A stretch of DNA of 64,000 bases from Ruminococcus bovis (GCF_005601135.1 NZ_CP039381.1:1547941-1611940), one strand, 5' to 3'. Positions 26,666 through 36,159 are shown, counted from the first letter of the stretch. Translations and numbers: made by a program. The notes: generated by a model from the sequence alone, not told the origin.

Positions 26666-27172
26666 TTAATAGTTAGTCTTTGATAAACTGTAATACAGAG
26701 CTTTACCTTTCTTTTCTTTTACGATTATCCCCTCAGCTACATATTCCCTTAACTTTTTCCTTACAGTTGACTCATCAAATATTCTTGGATTTGAAAAGTT
26801 GCACAAATATTCATCTATCTTTTCGGTAATTTCACTGATTGATAAAGGTTCTTCCGTACAACTTAATATATCTATAAGGATAAAGTGTAGAGTAATATCC
26901 CCATCAGTAAAGCTCTTAGTTTTAAAGGCTTTGTATAGGGGATTGTGGTGAGATACTCTGCTATCAATTGACATAAAAATATTTTTACCGTCAGCAGTTT
27001 GACGGAAACTCATATAGTCACCAAGCCAACTTTCAATTCTTCTACGCTCATCGTCATAAGAACGACTGCTTTTCCTTGTGAATTTATCTCTACTCTTAAA
27101 ACCATATACATAAAATTCCCTCATATAGTCACGAATACGATTAAAGTTCTTTATTAATTCATTGTAAGCCAT
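26666..27172 (-). pseudogene. WYL regulator 1, N-terminal half with HTH
   Basis: The 168-residue reading starts MAYNELIKNFNRIRDYMREF. Residues 45-60 carry RRRIESWLGDYMSFRQ, and residues 95-160 form a winged helix (SISEITEKIDEYL, STVRKKLREYVAEGIIVKEKKGKALYYS). This is the expected N-terminus of a WYL protein whose C-terminal half is at 24357-25133. The stop at 26666 comes from IS or junction sequence. GAGGTGAT precedes the ATG, so a short HTH-only protein could still be made and might act as a partial repressor. Confidence 0.85.
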
Positions 27173-27185
27173 TTTATCACCTCAT

Positions 27186-27360
27186 TCCTTCAATAATTTT
27201 CCTTACTTAAATTCTATCATAAATATTGTGTTATGGATATAATTTTACATTGAAATTTTATTTACTGTTAAGTTGTTTTTATATGAATCACAAAATATTT
27301 AATAAAAGTGTGATTAAAATCACATAATTATTAAGAAAATTGTGATTTAAGTTGTATTTT
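27186..27360. repeat. Divergent promoter region, duplicated (copy B)
   Basis: This is the upstream region shared by WYL1 (leftward) and the ATPase (rightward). It matches 17706-17880 over about 170 nt with scattered changes. Confidence 0.75.
27286..27347. promoter_or_regulatory. Symmetric four-half-site operator between WYL1 and the ATPase gene
   Basis: The arrangement is AATCACA, 16 nt, TGTGATTAAAATCACA, 16 nt, TGTGATT. The whole array is symmetric about 27316.5. It is kept with identical spacing in copy A, while the sequence around it has drifted. This is a good candidate binding site for the WYL1 protein or another dimeric regulator. Confidence 0.6.
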
Positions 27361-27380
27361 ATTTAAATTCAGCATATAAT
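27352..27380 (+). promoter_or_regulatory. Promoter of the ATPase gene
   Basis: TTGTAT, 17 nt, TATAAT, starting 5 nt after the operator array. Both boxes are degraded in copy A. Confidence 0.65.
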
Positions 27381-27435
27381 AAAAGTATAACAAGGTTGAT
27401 AAAACGAAAACAAAGAAAAGTGAGGTGCAAAAACT

Positions 27436-28782
27436 ATGGAACGATTTGTTATGGAAAAACTTGTAAAGTGGAAAAATTCACCTTATCGAAAACCATTAAT
27501 ATTGAAGGGTGTTCGTCAGGTAGGAAAAACTTGGTTGTTGAAGGAGTTTGGTAGTCGTTATTATGAAAACATTGCCTATTTCAATTTTGATGAAAATGAA
27601 GAATATAAACAGTTTTTTGAAACAACTAAGGATGTCGATAGAATTTTGCAAAATCTTATGTTAGTAAGTGGTCAAAAAATTGTACCGGAAAAAACACTTA
27701 TCATTTTTGATGAAATTCAGGATTGTCCTAAAGTAATAAATTCTATGAAATACTTTTGTGAGAATGCTTCACAGTACCACATAGCATGTGCAGGTTCTTT
27801 ATTAGGTATTGCATTAGCAAAGCCATCTTCATTTCCTGTAGGAAAGGTCAATTTTATGCAAATTGATCCTATGACTTTTTCTGAATTTTTACTTGCAAAT
27901 GGTGATGAAAATCTTTTTAGATATATAGAAAATGTAAATGTTATAGAACCAATACCGGATGCTTTCTTTAATCCTTTATGTGAAAAATTAAAAATGTATT
28001 ATGTGACAGGTGGTATGCCTGAATCTGTACTAATGTGGACTGAGGCTCGTGATATTTCTGCAATGGAAGAATCCTTATCCGGTATTATCAGTGCATATGA
28101 GCGTGATTTTGCAAAACATCCTAAAATCACTGAATTCCCAAAAATTTCTATGATTTGGAAGTCAATACCCTCTCAATTAGCTAGGGAAAATAAGAAATTT
28201 ATTTACAAAGTTGTCAAACAAGGTGCTAGAGCCAGAGAATATGAGGATGCTTTACAGTGGCTTGTAGATGCAAGGTTAGTGCATAAGATTTATCGTGGCA
28301 CTGCTCCGGGTTTGCCAATATCAGCTTATGATGACCTTTCTGCCTTTAAAATTTATTTGGTGGATGTAGGTTTATTGAGAAAATTAGCCCAACTTTCTCC
28401 AACAGCTTTTGGGGAAGGAAATCGTTTGTTTACAGAATTTAAAGGTGCATTGACTGAAAATTTTGTTTTACAGACTTTAATTACTCAGTTTGAAGTTACT
28501 CCTCGTTATTGGACAAAGACTAATCCTCCATATGAAGTCGATTTTGTAATTCAAAGAGAAAATGATATTTTTCCTATAGAAGTTAAATCAGAATCTAATA
28601 CAACAAGTAAAAGTTTAAAAAAATATAAGGAATTATATCCGGATAAAGTAAAACTTCGTGTAAGATTTTCGTTAGACAACCTAAAACTTGATGATGATGT
28701 ATTAAATATTCCTTTATTTATGGCTGATAAGACAGATAAATTAATAGGCATTGCTTTAAAACAAAGATTTGAAAATCAATAA
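27436..28782 (+). CDS. AAA+ ATPase with DUF4143/PD-(D/E)XK-like C-terminus
   Basis: The 448-residue protein has an N-terminal AAA_14-type ATPase (Walker A GVRQVGKTW, Walker B LIIFDEIQD, sensor-like CAGSLLG) and a C-terminal DUF4143-type region. There YEVDFVIQ...FPIEVKSES resembles the D...ExK core of restriction-like nucleases. This family is often multi-copy in gut Clostridia and Bacteroidetes, and its function is unsettled. The ATG follows GTGAGGTG. The gene is divergent from WYL1 and bounded by sequence repeated, without the gene, at 17.7-18.06 kb, which suggests a mobile or unstable cassette. Confidence 0.88.
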   Translation: MERFVMEKLVKWKNSPYRKPLILKGVRQVGKTWLLKEFGSRYYENIAYFNFDENEEYKQFFETTKDVDRILQNLMLVSGQKIVPEKTLIIFDEIQDCPKVINSMKYFCENASQYHIACAGSLLGIALAKPSSFPVGKVNFMQIDPMTFSEFLLANGDENLFRYIENVNVIEPIPDAFFNPLCEKLKMYYVTGGMPESVLMWTEARDISAMEESLSGIISAYERDFAKHPKITEFPKISMIWKSIPSQLARENKKFIYKVVKQGARAREYEDALQWLVDARLVHKIYRGTAPGLPISAYDDLSAFKIYLVDVGLLRKLAQLSPTAFGEGNRLFTEFKGALTENFVLQTLITQFEVTPRYWTKTNPPYEVDFVIQRENDIFPIEVKSESNTTSKSLKKYKELYPDKVKLRVRFSLDNLKLDDDVLNIPLFMADKTDKLIGIALKQRFENQ

Positions 28783-28783
28783 T

Positions 28784-28904
28784 GGAAGCATACCCTTTTT
28801 AGCGATTACCTTATTTTTAGGAAAATTAAAAGGAGCTGTGAAGAATGAAGTCTTAACTTTATCTTTTCATAGCTCCTTTTTGTGTGTTGGTTTATTATTT
28901 TTAG
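28784..28904. repeat. Downstream flank of the ATPase gene, duplicated (copy C)
   Basis: About 120 nt match 17936-18060, including the terminator hairpin. The repeat starts within a few bases of the ATPase stop. Confidence 0.75.
28829..28881 (+). terminator. Terminator of the ATPase gene
   Basis: GGAGCT/AGCTCC closes a long hairpin and is followed by TTTTT. From here to 29344 I see no gene; a weak frame at 28769-29008 runs through this hairpin. Confidence 0.8.
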
Positions 28905-29291
28905 AATTAGAAGGCTTTGTCAAGAAAAGTGTGCAAATTATTTTCCTAACTTACACTCTTTATTTTACAAGCTCATCCTATTTCAAAAACTTTACTAACT
29001 GCAACTAGTTATTGCAATTTTGGTGTAGAAATTTATTATAATTCATTAATGATTATTAATTCCAATGAAATAGGGTGTACCTATGGATAAGATATCAGTA
29101 GGCATAATACCATATTATTATGTTAGAATTGCCCTAAAGATTAATCCTTTTGATACAAGTATATAAAATTGATAATACAAAATTCCCTCTTGATGTAGTA
29201 TAAACATTAGGAGAAATTTTTTCTTAGTTATTGTGCATAAATATTTTAGTCATTATTTGTTACTATTTGTAGTAGAAATACAAATGAAAAA

Positions 29292-29306
29292 ATGGTAAAA
29301 TATACA
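29292..29306 (+). promoter_or_regulatory. Extended -10 promoter of surface-protein gene
   Basis: AATGGTAAAATATAC contains TGG-TAAAAT. The same box precedes the genes at 34108 and 59212; the -35 is weak in all three. Confidence 0.45.
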
Positions 29307-29344
29307 TATGTTTTTCATTAATAATTTATAGGAGGTAAAAAGTT

Positions 29345-32300
29345 ATGAAAAAAATTATTAGTTCAATACTGTCAGTATTGATGGTAATTAGTGGATTTTC
29401 GGTATTAGGCACAACTGCATTAGCTGATGAAAATACTGAAAACACTATAGAAGTTTGGAATATTGATGATTTGTATAGTGTAAGACACGATATGTCAGCT
29501 AATTATGTCCTTATGGCAGATATTGATATGACAAAAGATGTAGCCGATGGTGGAGACTATTGTTTCCTAGGAAAAAATGGTTGGAATCCTATTGGTGGTG
29601 GAGATTCCTATAAAGGTAGTAAATTTACAGGTACTTTTGACGGTAACAATCATACTATTAAGGGACTAAGGATTGAAACTAACACAATTCCCAGTGGTAC
29701 TTCTGATAGATATTTAGGTTTGTTTGCCTGTAATGCCGGTACAATTAAGAATTTATCAGTAGATAGTGTTAGTATTAGGTGTGTAGAAAGTACTTCCGCT
29801 GAAAGTAAATATATAGGCACTATTTGTGGTTATAACAGTGGTACTGTGGATAATTGTCATGTATTAGGTGGAAATGTTGATGGATATGCACATGATTCAT
29901 CTCATAATACTAAATCTACATACTTAGGTGGTGTTTCAGGTCATAATGATACTAACGGTATAATTATTAAAAGTTCTAATAATGCTACAATTAAAGGTTC
30001 TGCATTTGGAAATTACTATGATAATGTTGATTTATATATGGGCGGTATATCCGGTACAAATTACGGAAAAATATCTCAGTCATATAACAGTGGTAATTTA
30101 AAAGACTATTCAAAAAATCAAAATGGTTATTTACATGAAGGTGGTATATCTGGTAGTAATGCTTTATCTTCTTGTTCAATAACAGATTGCTATAACTGTG
30201 GTGATGTGTATAATACTACAGATAGTAGTAGTGAAAAAAGTATTTATGGTATTGGATATTGTAACTCTTCACAAATTATTAAAAACTGCTACAATACCGG
30301 TTCAGTATATTATGCTACAACACTAAAACCATTTAGTAATTCAACAGTAGTTAATTGTTATTATCTAAATGAAAAGAATGCTTCAACTTCAGGTGCAACT
30401 GCTTTGTCAGGCGTACAAATGACAAAGGCAATTAACTTCTCAGGTTTTGACTTTGAAAACACTTGGATTATTGATGATTCTACAGAATATGCTTATCCTC
30501 AGTTAAGAGATAATAGACAGGATACATTACTAAAAATTGATACTATTGAGTTTAAAACCGAACCATCAAAGGTAAAGTATAGAACAGGTGATGAAATTAA
30601 GGTTGAAGGTACAATCACAGTTTACTATATGAATGGTACTTTTGAAGATATTGATATCACTAAGAATATGCTAAGTGGTTATGATATGTCATCAGTCGGT
30701 GACCAAACAGTTACAGTAACATATCGTAATAAAACTTTGACCTATGATATTAATGTTGTTCAGCGACCTAATGCGGTTGGTGTTTCTCTTGTAAGCGGAC
30801 CTGCAAAGACAGAATTTATTCGTGACACTAAGCTTGATTATTCAGGTGCAGTGGCAAAGATTTTCTATGATGACGGTACAACAGAAAATGTTATCCTAAC
30901 ACCGTCAAATACAACAGGTGCCGATATTAAAAAATCAGGTACATATATTGTAACTTATACATATGAAAGCTACACAGTAAACTTTACTGTAAAGGTTGTA
31001 CCTCTAAAAATTACAGGTATTGAAGTAAAATCATTGCCAACAAAAACTACATATATTGAAGGTCAGTCTATTGATACAGATGGTCTTGATATTGGCTTAA
31101 CTCGCAATGACGGTTCTTCTGAAAGTGTTAAAGATTACAAGCTGGATTATGAGAATAAGGCAGGTAAACAGACAGTTACTGTTACATATAATGGATACAC
31201 AACAACATTTGATGTAACCTTTAGTGAAAGAGAATTACTAAGTCTTTCTGTAACAGAACAACCAACAAAAACTTCTTACTTCTCTGATGAAAAGTTTGAT
31301 AGAACAGGTATGGTAGTTACTGCATCATATAATAATGGTTTGAAAGAAGAAGTTACTGATTACAAAACATCGGAAATCACTGATGAAATCGGTACACAGA
31401 TTATTGAAATTTCTTATGGTGGTAAATCAACATATATTGCTATTGAAGTAATTGAAAGATCAGTTGAATCAATCTCAGTTACAAAAGCACCACTTAAGTC
31501 ATCATATGTTATCGGTAGTGACTTTGATACAACAGGTATGGAGGTTACTGCTTACTATAACGATGGCACATCAAAGGTAGTTACTGATTATTATGTTTCT
31601 TCATTACCTACTACTTTAGGTGAAGGTACAGTAAAAGTTAGCTATGGTGGTAAGTCAACAACAATTAATGTTACTATCAAAGAAAAAGCATTAGTAAAAA
31701 TTAAGGTAACAGAACCTAAAAAGACAACTTACTTTAAGGGTGAGCAACTAGATACTACAGGTATGGTTGTTTATGCAGTTTATAATAATAAGAAGTCAGA
31801 ACCGATTACTGATTATGTTCTAAGTGGCTTTGGTGACTCTGACGAATCAAACCTAGTTACAGTATCATATAAATCACTAACTGCAAGTTTTGAAGTGTTT
31901 ATTCATAACCCTACAGGTGAATGGATTAATACTAAAGAAGCAACTTGTGAAAATGCCGGTGAAAAGGTAATGTACTGTACAACTTGTAGTGAAATAGTTA
32001 AGAGAGAAGAAATTAAGGCTCTTAACCATAACTACAGTGAAAAAGTTGTAAAGCCAACTTGTACAGAAAAAGGCTATACAGAACATACTTGTAAGAATTG
32101 TGGTGATACATATCGTGATTCTTATGTAAAGGAAACAGGTCACAACCCAATTACCGATTACGGTAAACCTGCAACTTGTAAAGAAAACGGTTTAACAGAA
32201 GGTAGCCATTGTAATGTTTGCGATACTGTTCTGGTACCACAACAAATTATTCCTAAGCTAAATCACAGTTATACTGCACAGGTTACATCAGTACCATCTT

Positions 32301-33943
32301 GTACAACAAGAGGTAGTGTAACATATACTTGTCAGAGTTGTGGTGACAGTTATGTTGTATATCAAGAAGCATCAAATCATAACTTTAAGTTAATAAAAAC
32401 AGTAAATGCTACTTGTACAACTCCGGGTTATAAGCAATATGCTTGTACTGAATGTAACGAAAATTATAGTGAACAAATACCAATTACCGACCATAAGCCG
32501 GTTGTTGATAAGGCTGTTGAAGCAACTTGTGTTAAGACTGGTTTAACAGAAGGTAGCCATTGTTCAGAATGTGGTGCAGTTATTGTTCCTCAAGAATTAG
32601 TAAAAGCTACAGGTCATTCATATACAAAGAAAGTAGTTGCTCCAACTTGTAAGGATAAGGGCTACACAGTTTATGAATGTACAAAGTGTAAAGATAGTTA
32701 TATTGATGACTACAAAGATACAGTAGGTCACGATTATGTTACTACTGTTACAACACCTGCTACTTGTAAGAAAACAGGTGTAAAGACAAGCACTTGTTCC
32801 GTATGTGGTGATAAGTTTACAACAATTATTCCTATGATTGACCATAAGGAAGTTACTGACAAGGCAGTTGCTCCTACTTGTACAAAGACAGGATTAACAG
32901 AAGGTAGCCATTGCTCAGTATGTGGTGATGTTATTACTGAACAAAAGGTGGTTAAATCACTTGGACATGATTATGTTGAAACCGTAGTTGAACCAACTTG
33001 TACAGATGTTGGTTACACAGTATATAAGTGTTCTGTTTGTGGTGATACGTATAAGGGTAACCTAAAGTCAACTGTTGACCATATTTATGCTAAGAAAACA
33101 GTAAAGCCAACTTGTAATTCTAAAGGTTATACATTATATACTTGTACATTGTGTGGTGATAGTTATAAGTCAAATTATGTTGATACAATAGATCATGAAT
33201 ATAAAAGTTCAGTAACTAAAGAGCCAACTTGTACAGAAGAAGGCATTAAGAAATATACTTGTACGGTATGTGGTGATACATATAATGAGAGTATTCCTAA
33301 GACTGAACATAAATATTCTGAAAAAGTAGTAGCACCAACCTGTACAACAGATGGTTATACACAACACACTTGTGATTTGTGTGGTGACAGTTACAAGGAT
33401 ACAATTACTCAAAAAGTTGACCATAGCTATAATTCAGTAGTAACAAAAGAACCAACTTGTACAGAAGAAGGTGTTAAGAAATACACTTGCTCAACTTGTG
33501 GTGATACTTATACAGAAAAGATTCCTATGACTGACCATACAGTTGTAATTGATAAAGCAGTATCTGCAACTTATACTGCAAATGGTAAGACTGAAGGTAG
33601 TCATTGCTCAGTATGTGGCAAGGTTATAAAACCACAAAGGACAATTGCAAAGAAAAAACTTGCTAAGCCTACTGGTGTAAAAGCAACTGCAATGTCAAAG
33701 TCTTTCAAACTAAATTGGAAGAAAGTTGCAGGTGCTAAGGGTTATGAAATTCAGTATTCATACAAGCGTAATTTCTCAGGTGCAAAGAAAATTACTGTAA
33801 AGAGTGGCAATGCTACTTCTCAAACAGTTAAGAAACTAAAAGGAAAGAAGAAAGTGTATATCCGTATCCGTGCATATTATAATGATAAAAACGGTAAGGC
33901 ATATTCAACTTGGACAGTAACCAATGTTACTACTAAGAAGTAA
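29345..33943 (+). CDS. Large secreted repeat protein: GLUG-like, six Big_3, 15 His/Cys repeats, Fn3-like end
   Basis: The 1532-residue protein has a signal peptide (cleavage after about residue 27, TALA). Residues 35-390 are GLUG-like repeats (YLGLFACNAGTIKNLSV, LGGVSGHND, YMGGISGTNYG). Six group-3 Ig-like domains span about 395-853, with TYIEGQSIDTDG-type strands. About 854-1435 holds 15 tandem repeats of 38-41 residues, each H...C...CxxC. About 1440-1532 is a fibronectin III-like domain (KLNWKKVAGAKGYEIQYS). There is no sortase motif, membrane anchor or catalytic domain. It is probably a cell-surface adhesin or scaffold; the metal-site idea is inference. AGGAGG precedes the ATG. Confidence 0.85.
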   Translation: MKKIISSILSVLMVISGFSVLGTTALADENTENTIEVWNIDDLYSVRHDMSANYVLMADIDMTKDVADGGDYCFLGKNGWNPIGGGDSYKGSKFTGTFDGNNHTIKGLRIETNTIPSGTSDRYLGLFACNAGTIKNLSVDSVSIRCVESTSAESKYIGTICGYNSGTVDNCHVLGGNVDGYAHDSSHNTKSTYLGGVSGHNDTNGIIIKSSNNATIKGSAFGNYYDNVDLYMGGISGTNYGKISQSYNSGNLKDYSKNQNGYLHEGGISGSNALSSCSITDCYNCGDVYNTTDSSSEKSIYGIGYCNSSQIIKNCYNTGSVYYATTLKPFSNSTVVNCYYLNEKNASTSGATALSGVQMTKAINFSGFDFENTWIIDDSTEYAYPQLRDNRQDTLLKIDTIEFKTEPSKVKYRTGDEIKVEGTITVYYMNGTFEDIDITKNMLSGYDMSSVGDQTVTVTYRNKTLTYDINVVQRPNAVGVSLVSGPAKTEFIRDTKLDYSGAVAKIFYDDGTTENVILTPSNTTGADIKKSGTYIVTYTYESYTVNFTVKVVPLKITGIEVKSLPTKTTYIEGQSIDTDGLDIGLTRNDGSSESVKDYKLDYENKAGKQTVTVTYNGYTTTFDVTFSERELLSLSVTEQPTKTSYFSDEKFDRTGMVVTASYNNGLKEEVTDYKTSEITDEIGTQIIEISYGGKSTYIAIEVIERSVESISVTKAPLKSSYVIGSDFDTTGMEVTAYYNDGTSKVVTDYYVSSLPTTLGEGTVKVSYGGKSTTINVTIKEKALVKIKVTEPKKTTYFKGEQLDTTGMVVYAVYNNKKSEPITDYVLSGFGDSDESNLVTVSYKSLTASFEVFIHNPTGEWINTKEATCENAGEKVMYCTTCSEIVKREEIKALNHNYSEKVVKPTCTEKGYTEHTCKNCGDTYRDSYVKETGHNPITDYGKPATCKENGLTEGSHCNVCDTVLVPQQIIPKLNHSYTAQVTSVPSCTTRGSVTYTCQSCGDSYVVYQEASNHNFKLIKTVNATCTTPGYKQYACTECNENYSEQIPITDHKPVVDKAVEATCVKTGLTEGSHCSECGAVIVPQELVKATGHSYTKKVVAPTCKDKGYTVYECTKCKDSYIDDYKDTVGHDYVTTVTTPATCKKTGVKTSTCSVCGDKFTTIIPMIDHKEVTDKAVAPTCTKTGLTEGSHCSVCGDVITEQKVVKSLGHDYVETVVEPTCTDVGYTVYKCSVCGDTYKGNLKSTVDHIYAKKTVKPTCNSKGYTLYTCTLCGDSYKSNYVDTIDHEYKSSVTKEPTCTEEGIKKYTCTVCGDTYNESIPKTEHKYSEKVVAPTCTTDGYTQHTCDLCGDSYKDTITQKVDHSYNSVVTKEPTCTEEGVKKYTCSTCGDTYTEKIPMTDHTVVIDKAVSATYTANGKTEGSHCSVCGKVIKPQRTIAKKKLAKPTGVKATAMSKSFKLNWKKVAGAKGYEIQYSYKRNFSGAKKITVKSGNATSQTVKKLKGKKKVYIRIRAYYNDKNGKAYSTWTVTNVTTKK
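31905..33650 (+). repeat. Tandem coding repeat, 15 units with His and three Cys
   Basis: Units begin at His and carry C then CxxC (for example TCTEKGYTEHTCKNCGDTY). Two alternating types are visible: GYTxYTCxxCGDSY and GLTEGSHCxxCG. The last unit has Tyr for the first Cys. Confidence 0.85.
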
Positions 33944-33964
33944 CAATTAAATAGTAATTTTACG

Positions 33965-33995
33965 AAAGGCTATCCATTGGGTAGCCTTTATCTTT
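33965..33995 (+). terminator. Terminator after the repeat-protein gene
   Basis: AAAGGCTA pairs with TAGCCTTT, with inner CC/GG pairs. It is followed by ATCTTTG, a weak T-tract. Confidence 0.65.
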
Positions 33996-34065
33996 GTTGT
34001 AAGCAAGTTGCACAACGGATAAATAAACAATTTGTAAACTATCATAATAGATTATAAACTTTCTA

Positions 34066-34080
34066 TATGGTAAAATATAA
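34066..34080 (+). promoter_or_regulatory. Extended -10 promoter box
   Basis: TATGGTAAAATATAA, 28 nt before the start at 34108. It is identical to the box at 59172-59186. Confidence 0.5.
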
Positions 34081-34107
34081 CCATAATTAGTAAATGGAGG
34101 ATTTTGC

Positions 34108-36033
34108 ATGAAAGGTAAGAAGTTTTTTAGCATATTACTATCTATACTTATGATATGTTCAACTTTTGGTGGAATATCAGTTTCAGCAATATCATCAACA
34201 GATGATGATTATGTATGGATTAATGGCATAGGTGCTAGGGTAACTGATACGGTAACATATACTTATTATATTAATTCTAATTACGATTGGGAAAATTTTC
34301 AAGGTCAATTAGAGTATGATAAGAGTGGATTACAACTTGAAAGTTTCTCAATGCCTGATATAGGCAAGGATGGTACAGATGGTATTATGATAAATACTGA
34401 TATTGAGGGTTATGTTTATTATGCCGGAAGCAATATTAGTGGTTACAAAACAAAATATAAAGATGTAAGACTTTGTAAAGCAACATTTAAAGTTTTACAA
34501 CATGGTACCTTTACTATTAAAAATAGTCCCGAAATAGTAACAGGACTTAATGGTGAAGCAATTGTTGATGATTTCAAAATTAGTGATGATGCAACTACTA
34601 GAGAAACTACTAAAGTTACACCTAACTATGTTGATTTAAAGGTTGTTTCATTACCAAAAAAGACAATTTATATTGAGGGAGAAACATTTAATTCTGATGG
34701 ATTAAATGTTGAAGCTACTGATACCAATAATAATATAGTAACAATAAATAATTATACATTAGAGGGTACTGATAAGCTTACTCTGGGTAACAATACTATT
34801 ACAGTTAAGTGTAAGGAGTTGTCAGCTACTTTTGATGTAACTGTTTATAAAGATAGTGGAAAAATATATTTTGAAAAGCCTGATTGGGAAGGCAATATTT
34901 ATTTCGCTCATATTTATGAAAATTCAGTTGGTATGCCTTTTTATTATTGGATGATGAAAGCTGAAAAGCTTGAAGAAGATGCTGACGGTAAACTTTATTA
35001 TGATTTAAATAAACTATACTATAGTAAAACCCTTTCAGATGGATTAAAGCCTGATACTCAGTATTCTATTATGTTTTGTGATAATATTAATAATGAAACT
35101 TGTCCAATAATGTTTAATACTGATTGTATTGGTGATACAATTTCTGTTGTCGGTAATGAAAAGATAATTGAAAATAGTATAGATTCCAAAACTTTGTATT
35201 ATCCGGCTACATGGACTAATAATTCTAAGAAGTACGGTATTCCACTACAGATTACATCAGTGGGTACAATACAAGGTGAGTTTATCCCTAAGGGTACATC
35301 ACCTTATGACATTATCAACAAGTGGGATAAGGAATATCCTGATTATCCAAATAAAGATTCTTATAGTGACCAATCAACAGCTAGAAGTCATAAGGATAGA
35401 TTAGCTGAGATAAAGGTAACATTTAAGAAAATGATTAATGAAGGTAAAATCCTAGTTGCCGGTGGTGGAGTGTATTCAGATAAAGAAACAGATACAACAA
35501 AACCAACAGTAAAGAAAGTTGCTAAGGTAACTGTAAATAAAAAGTCTGTTGTATTAGTAAAGGGTAGGACTACAACTGTAAAGGCAACAGTAAGTCCATC
35601 TAATGCAAGTAACAAAAAGCTAAAGTGGACAACTTCTAATTCAAAGGTAGCAGTAGTAAATTCACAAGGTAAAATTACTGCAAAGGGTAAAGGTGTTGCA
35701 ACTATTAAAGTTATGGCACTAGACGGTAGTAAAAAATATGCTACTATTAAGGTAACAGTAAAGCAACCTGTAACATCTGTTAAACTAAACAGAAAGTCAG
35801 CTAACCTAAAAGTAAAGGGTAATGCAAAGCAGAAAACTGTAACCCTAAAAGCTACTGTTAATCCAAAGAATGCAAATAATAAAGCAGTTAAATGGACAAC
35901 ATCAAATACAAAAATTGCTACAGTTAATAGCAAAGGTAAAGTAACTGCTAAGAAAAAAGGCACTTGCTATATTACAGCTACTGCAAAAGATGGTAGTAAA
36001 AAGTCAGCAAAGTGTAAGATTGTAGTTAAGTAA
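34108..36033 (+). CDS. Secreted protein with cohesin-like, Big_3 and two Big_2 domains
   Basis: The 641-residue protein has a signal peptide (FFSILLSILMICSTFGGISVSA). About residues 30-165 resemble a cohesin-type beta sandwich (VTYTYYINSNYDWENFQGQLEYD). One Big_3 domain lies at about 172-248, then a domain of about 200 residues I do not recognise (KPDWEGNIYFAHIY, MKAEKLEEDADGKLYYDL), then two Big_2 domains at about 465-641 that nearly match the ends of the genes at 42541 and 59212. It may bind a dockerin or polysaccharide. The start has TGGAGG upstream. The cohesin call is tentative. Confidence 0.75.
   Translation: MKGKKFFSILLSILMICSTFGGISVSAISSTDDDYVWINGIGARVTDTVTYTYYINSNYDWENFQGQLEYDKSGLQLESFSMPDIGKDGTDGIMINTDIEGYVYYAGSNISGYKTKYKDVRLCKATFKVLQHGTFTIKNSPEIVTGLNGEAIVDDFKISDDATTRETTKVTPNYVDLKVVSLPKKTIYIEGETFNSDGLNVEATDTNNNIVTINNYTLEGTDKLTLGNNTITVKCKELSATFDVTVYKDSGKIYFEKPDWEGNIYFAHIYENSVGMPFYYWMMKAEKLEEDADGKLYYDLNKLYYSKTLSDGLKPDTQYSIMFCDNINNETCPIMFNTDCIGDTISVVGNEKIIENSIDSKTLYYPATWTNNSKKYGIPLQITSVGTIQGEFIPKGTSPYDIINKWDKEYPDYPNKDSYSDQSTARSHKDRLAEIKVTFKKMINEGKILVAGGGVYSDKETDTTKPTVKKVAKVTVNKKSVVLVKGRTTTVKATVSPSNASNKKLKWTTSNSKVAVVNSQGKITAKGKGVATIKVMALDGSKKYATIKVTVKQPVTSVKLNRKSANLKVKGNAKQKTVTLKATVNPKNANNKAVKWTTSNTKIATVNSKGKVTAKKKGTCYITATAKDGSKKSAKCKIVVK
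35497..36030 (+). repeat. Shared Big_2 pair, copy 1 (coding)
   Basis: About 530 nt encoding the last two Big_2 domains. It is highly similar in DNA to 44191-44724 and 61054-61587. Confidence 0.85.
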
Positions 36034-36066
36034 AACTATAGTGAAAATAAAAACCTAATAGAGAAT

Positions 36067-36098
36067 ATCCCCTTGTTTTATAGCAAGGGGATTTTTTT
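36067..36098 (+). terminator. Terminator after the cohesin-like gene
   Basis: ATCCCCTTG pairs with CAAGGGGAT, followed by seven Ts. Confidence 0.9.
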
Positions 36099-36131
36099 CT
36101 ACAAAAATTTTGAAAAATTTTTGAAAAAAAG

Positions 36132-36159
36132 TGAACTTTTTGGAGCCTTCATTCGTCTA
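36132..36159 (+). promoter_or_regulatory. ECF-type promoter upstream of the tethered sigma factor
   Basis: TGAACTT, a 15-nt spacer, then CGTCTA is the classic ECF sigma -35/-10 pair. A start near 36165 leaves a leader of about 260 nt. It suggests positive autoregulation. Confidence 0.65.

Noticed and set aside
28769..29008. 79-codon frame overlapping the ATPase gene end
   Set aside because: It crosses the duplicated terminator and overlaps the ATPase stop in another frame.
31905..33650. CRISPR-like array suggested by regular repetition of about 115-120 nt
   Set aside because: The repeats are coding, degenerate and in frame throughout; there are no uniform spacers and no cas genes.
35388..35963. 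191-codon antisense frame over the Big_2 pair (similar at 44139-44426 and 60999-61490)
   Set aside because: It recurs wherever the Big_2 repeat occurs and is a by-product of that repeat's codon pattern.
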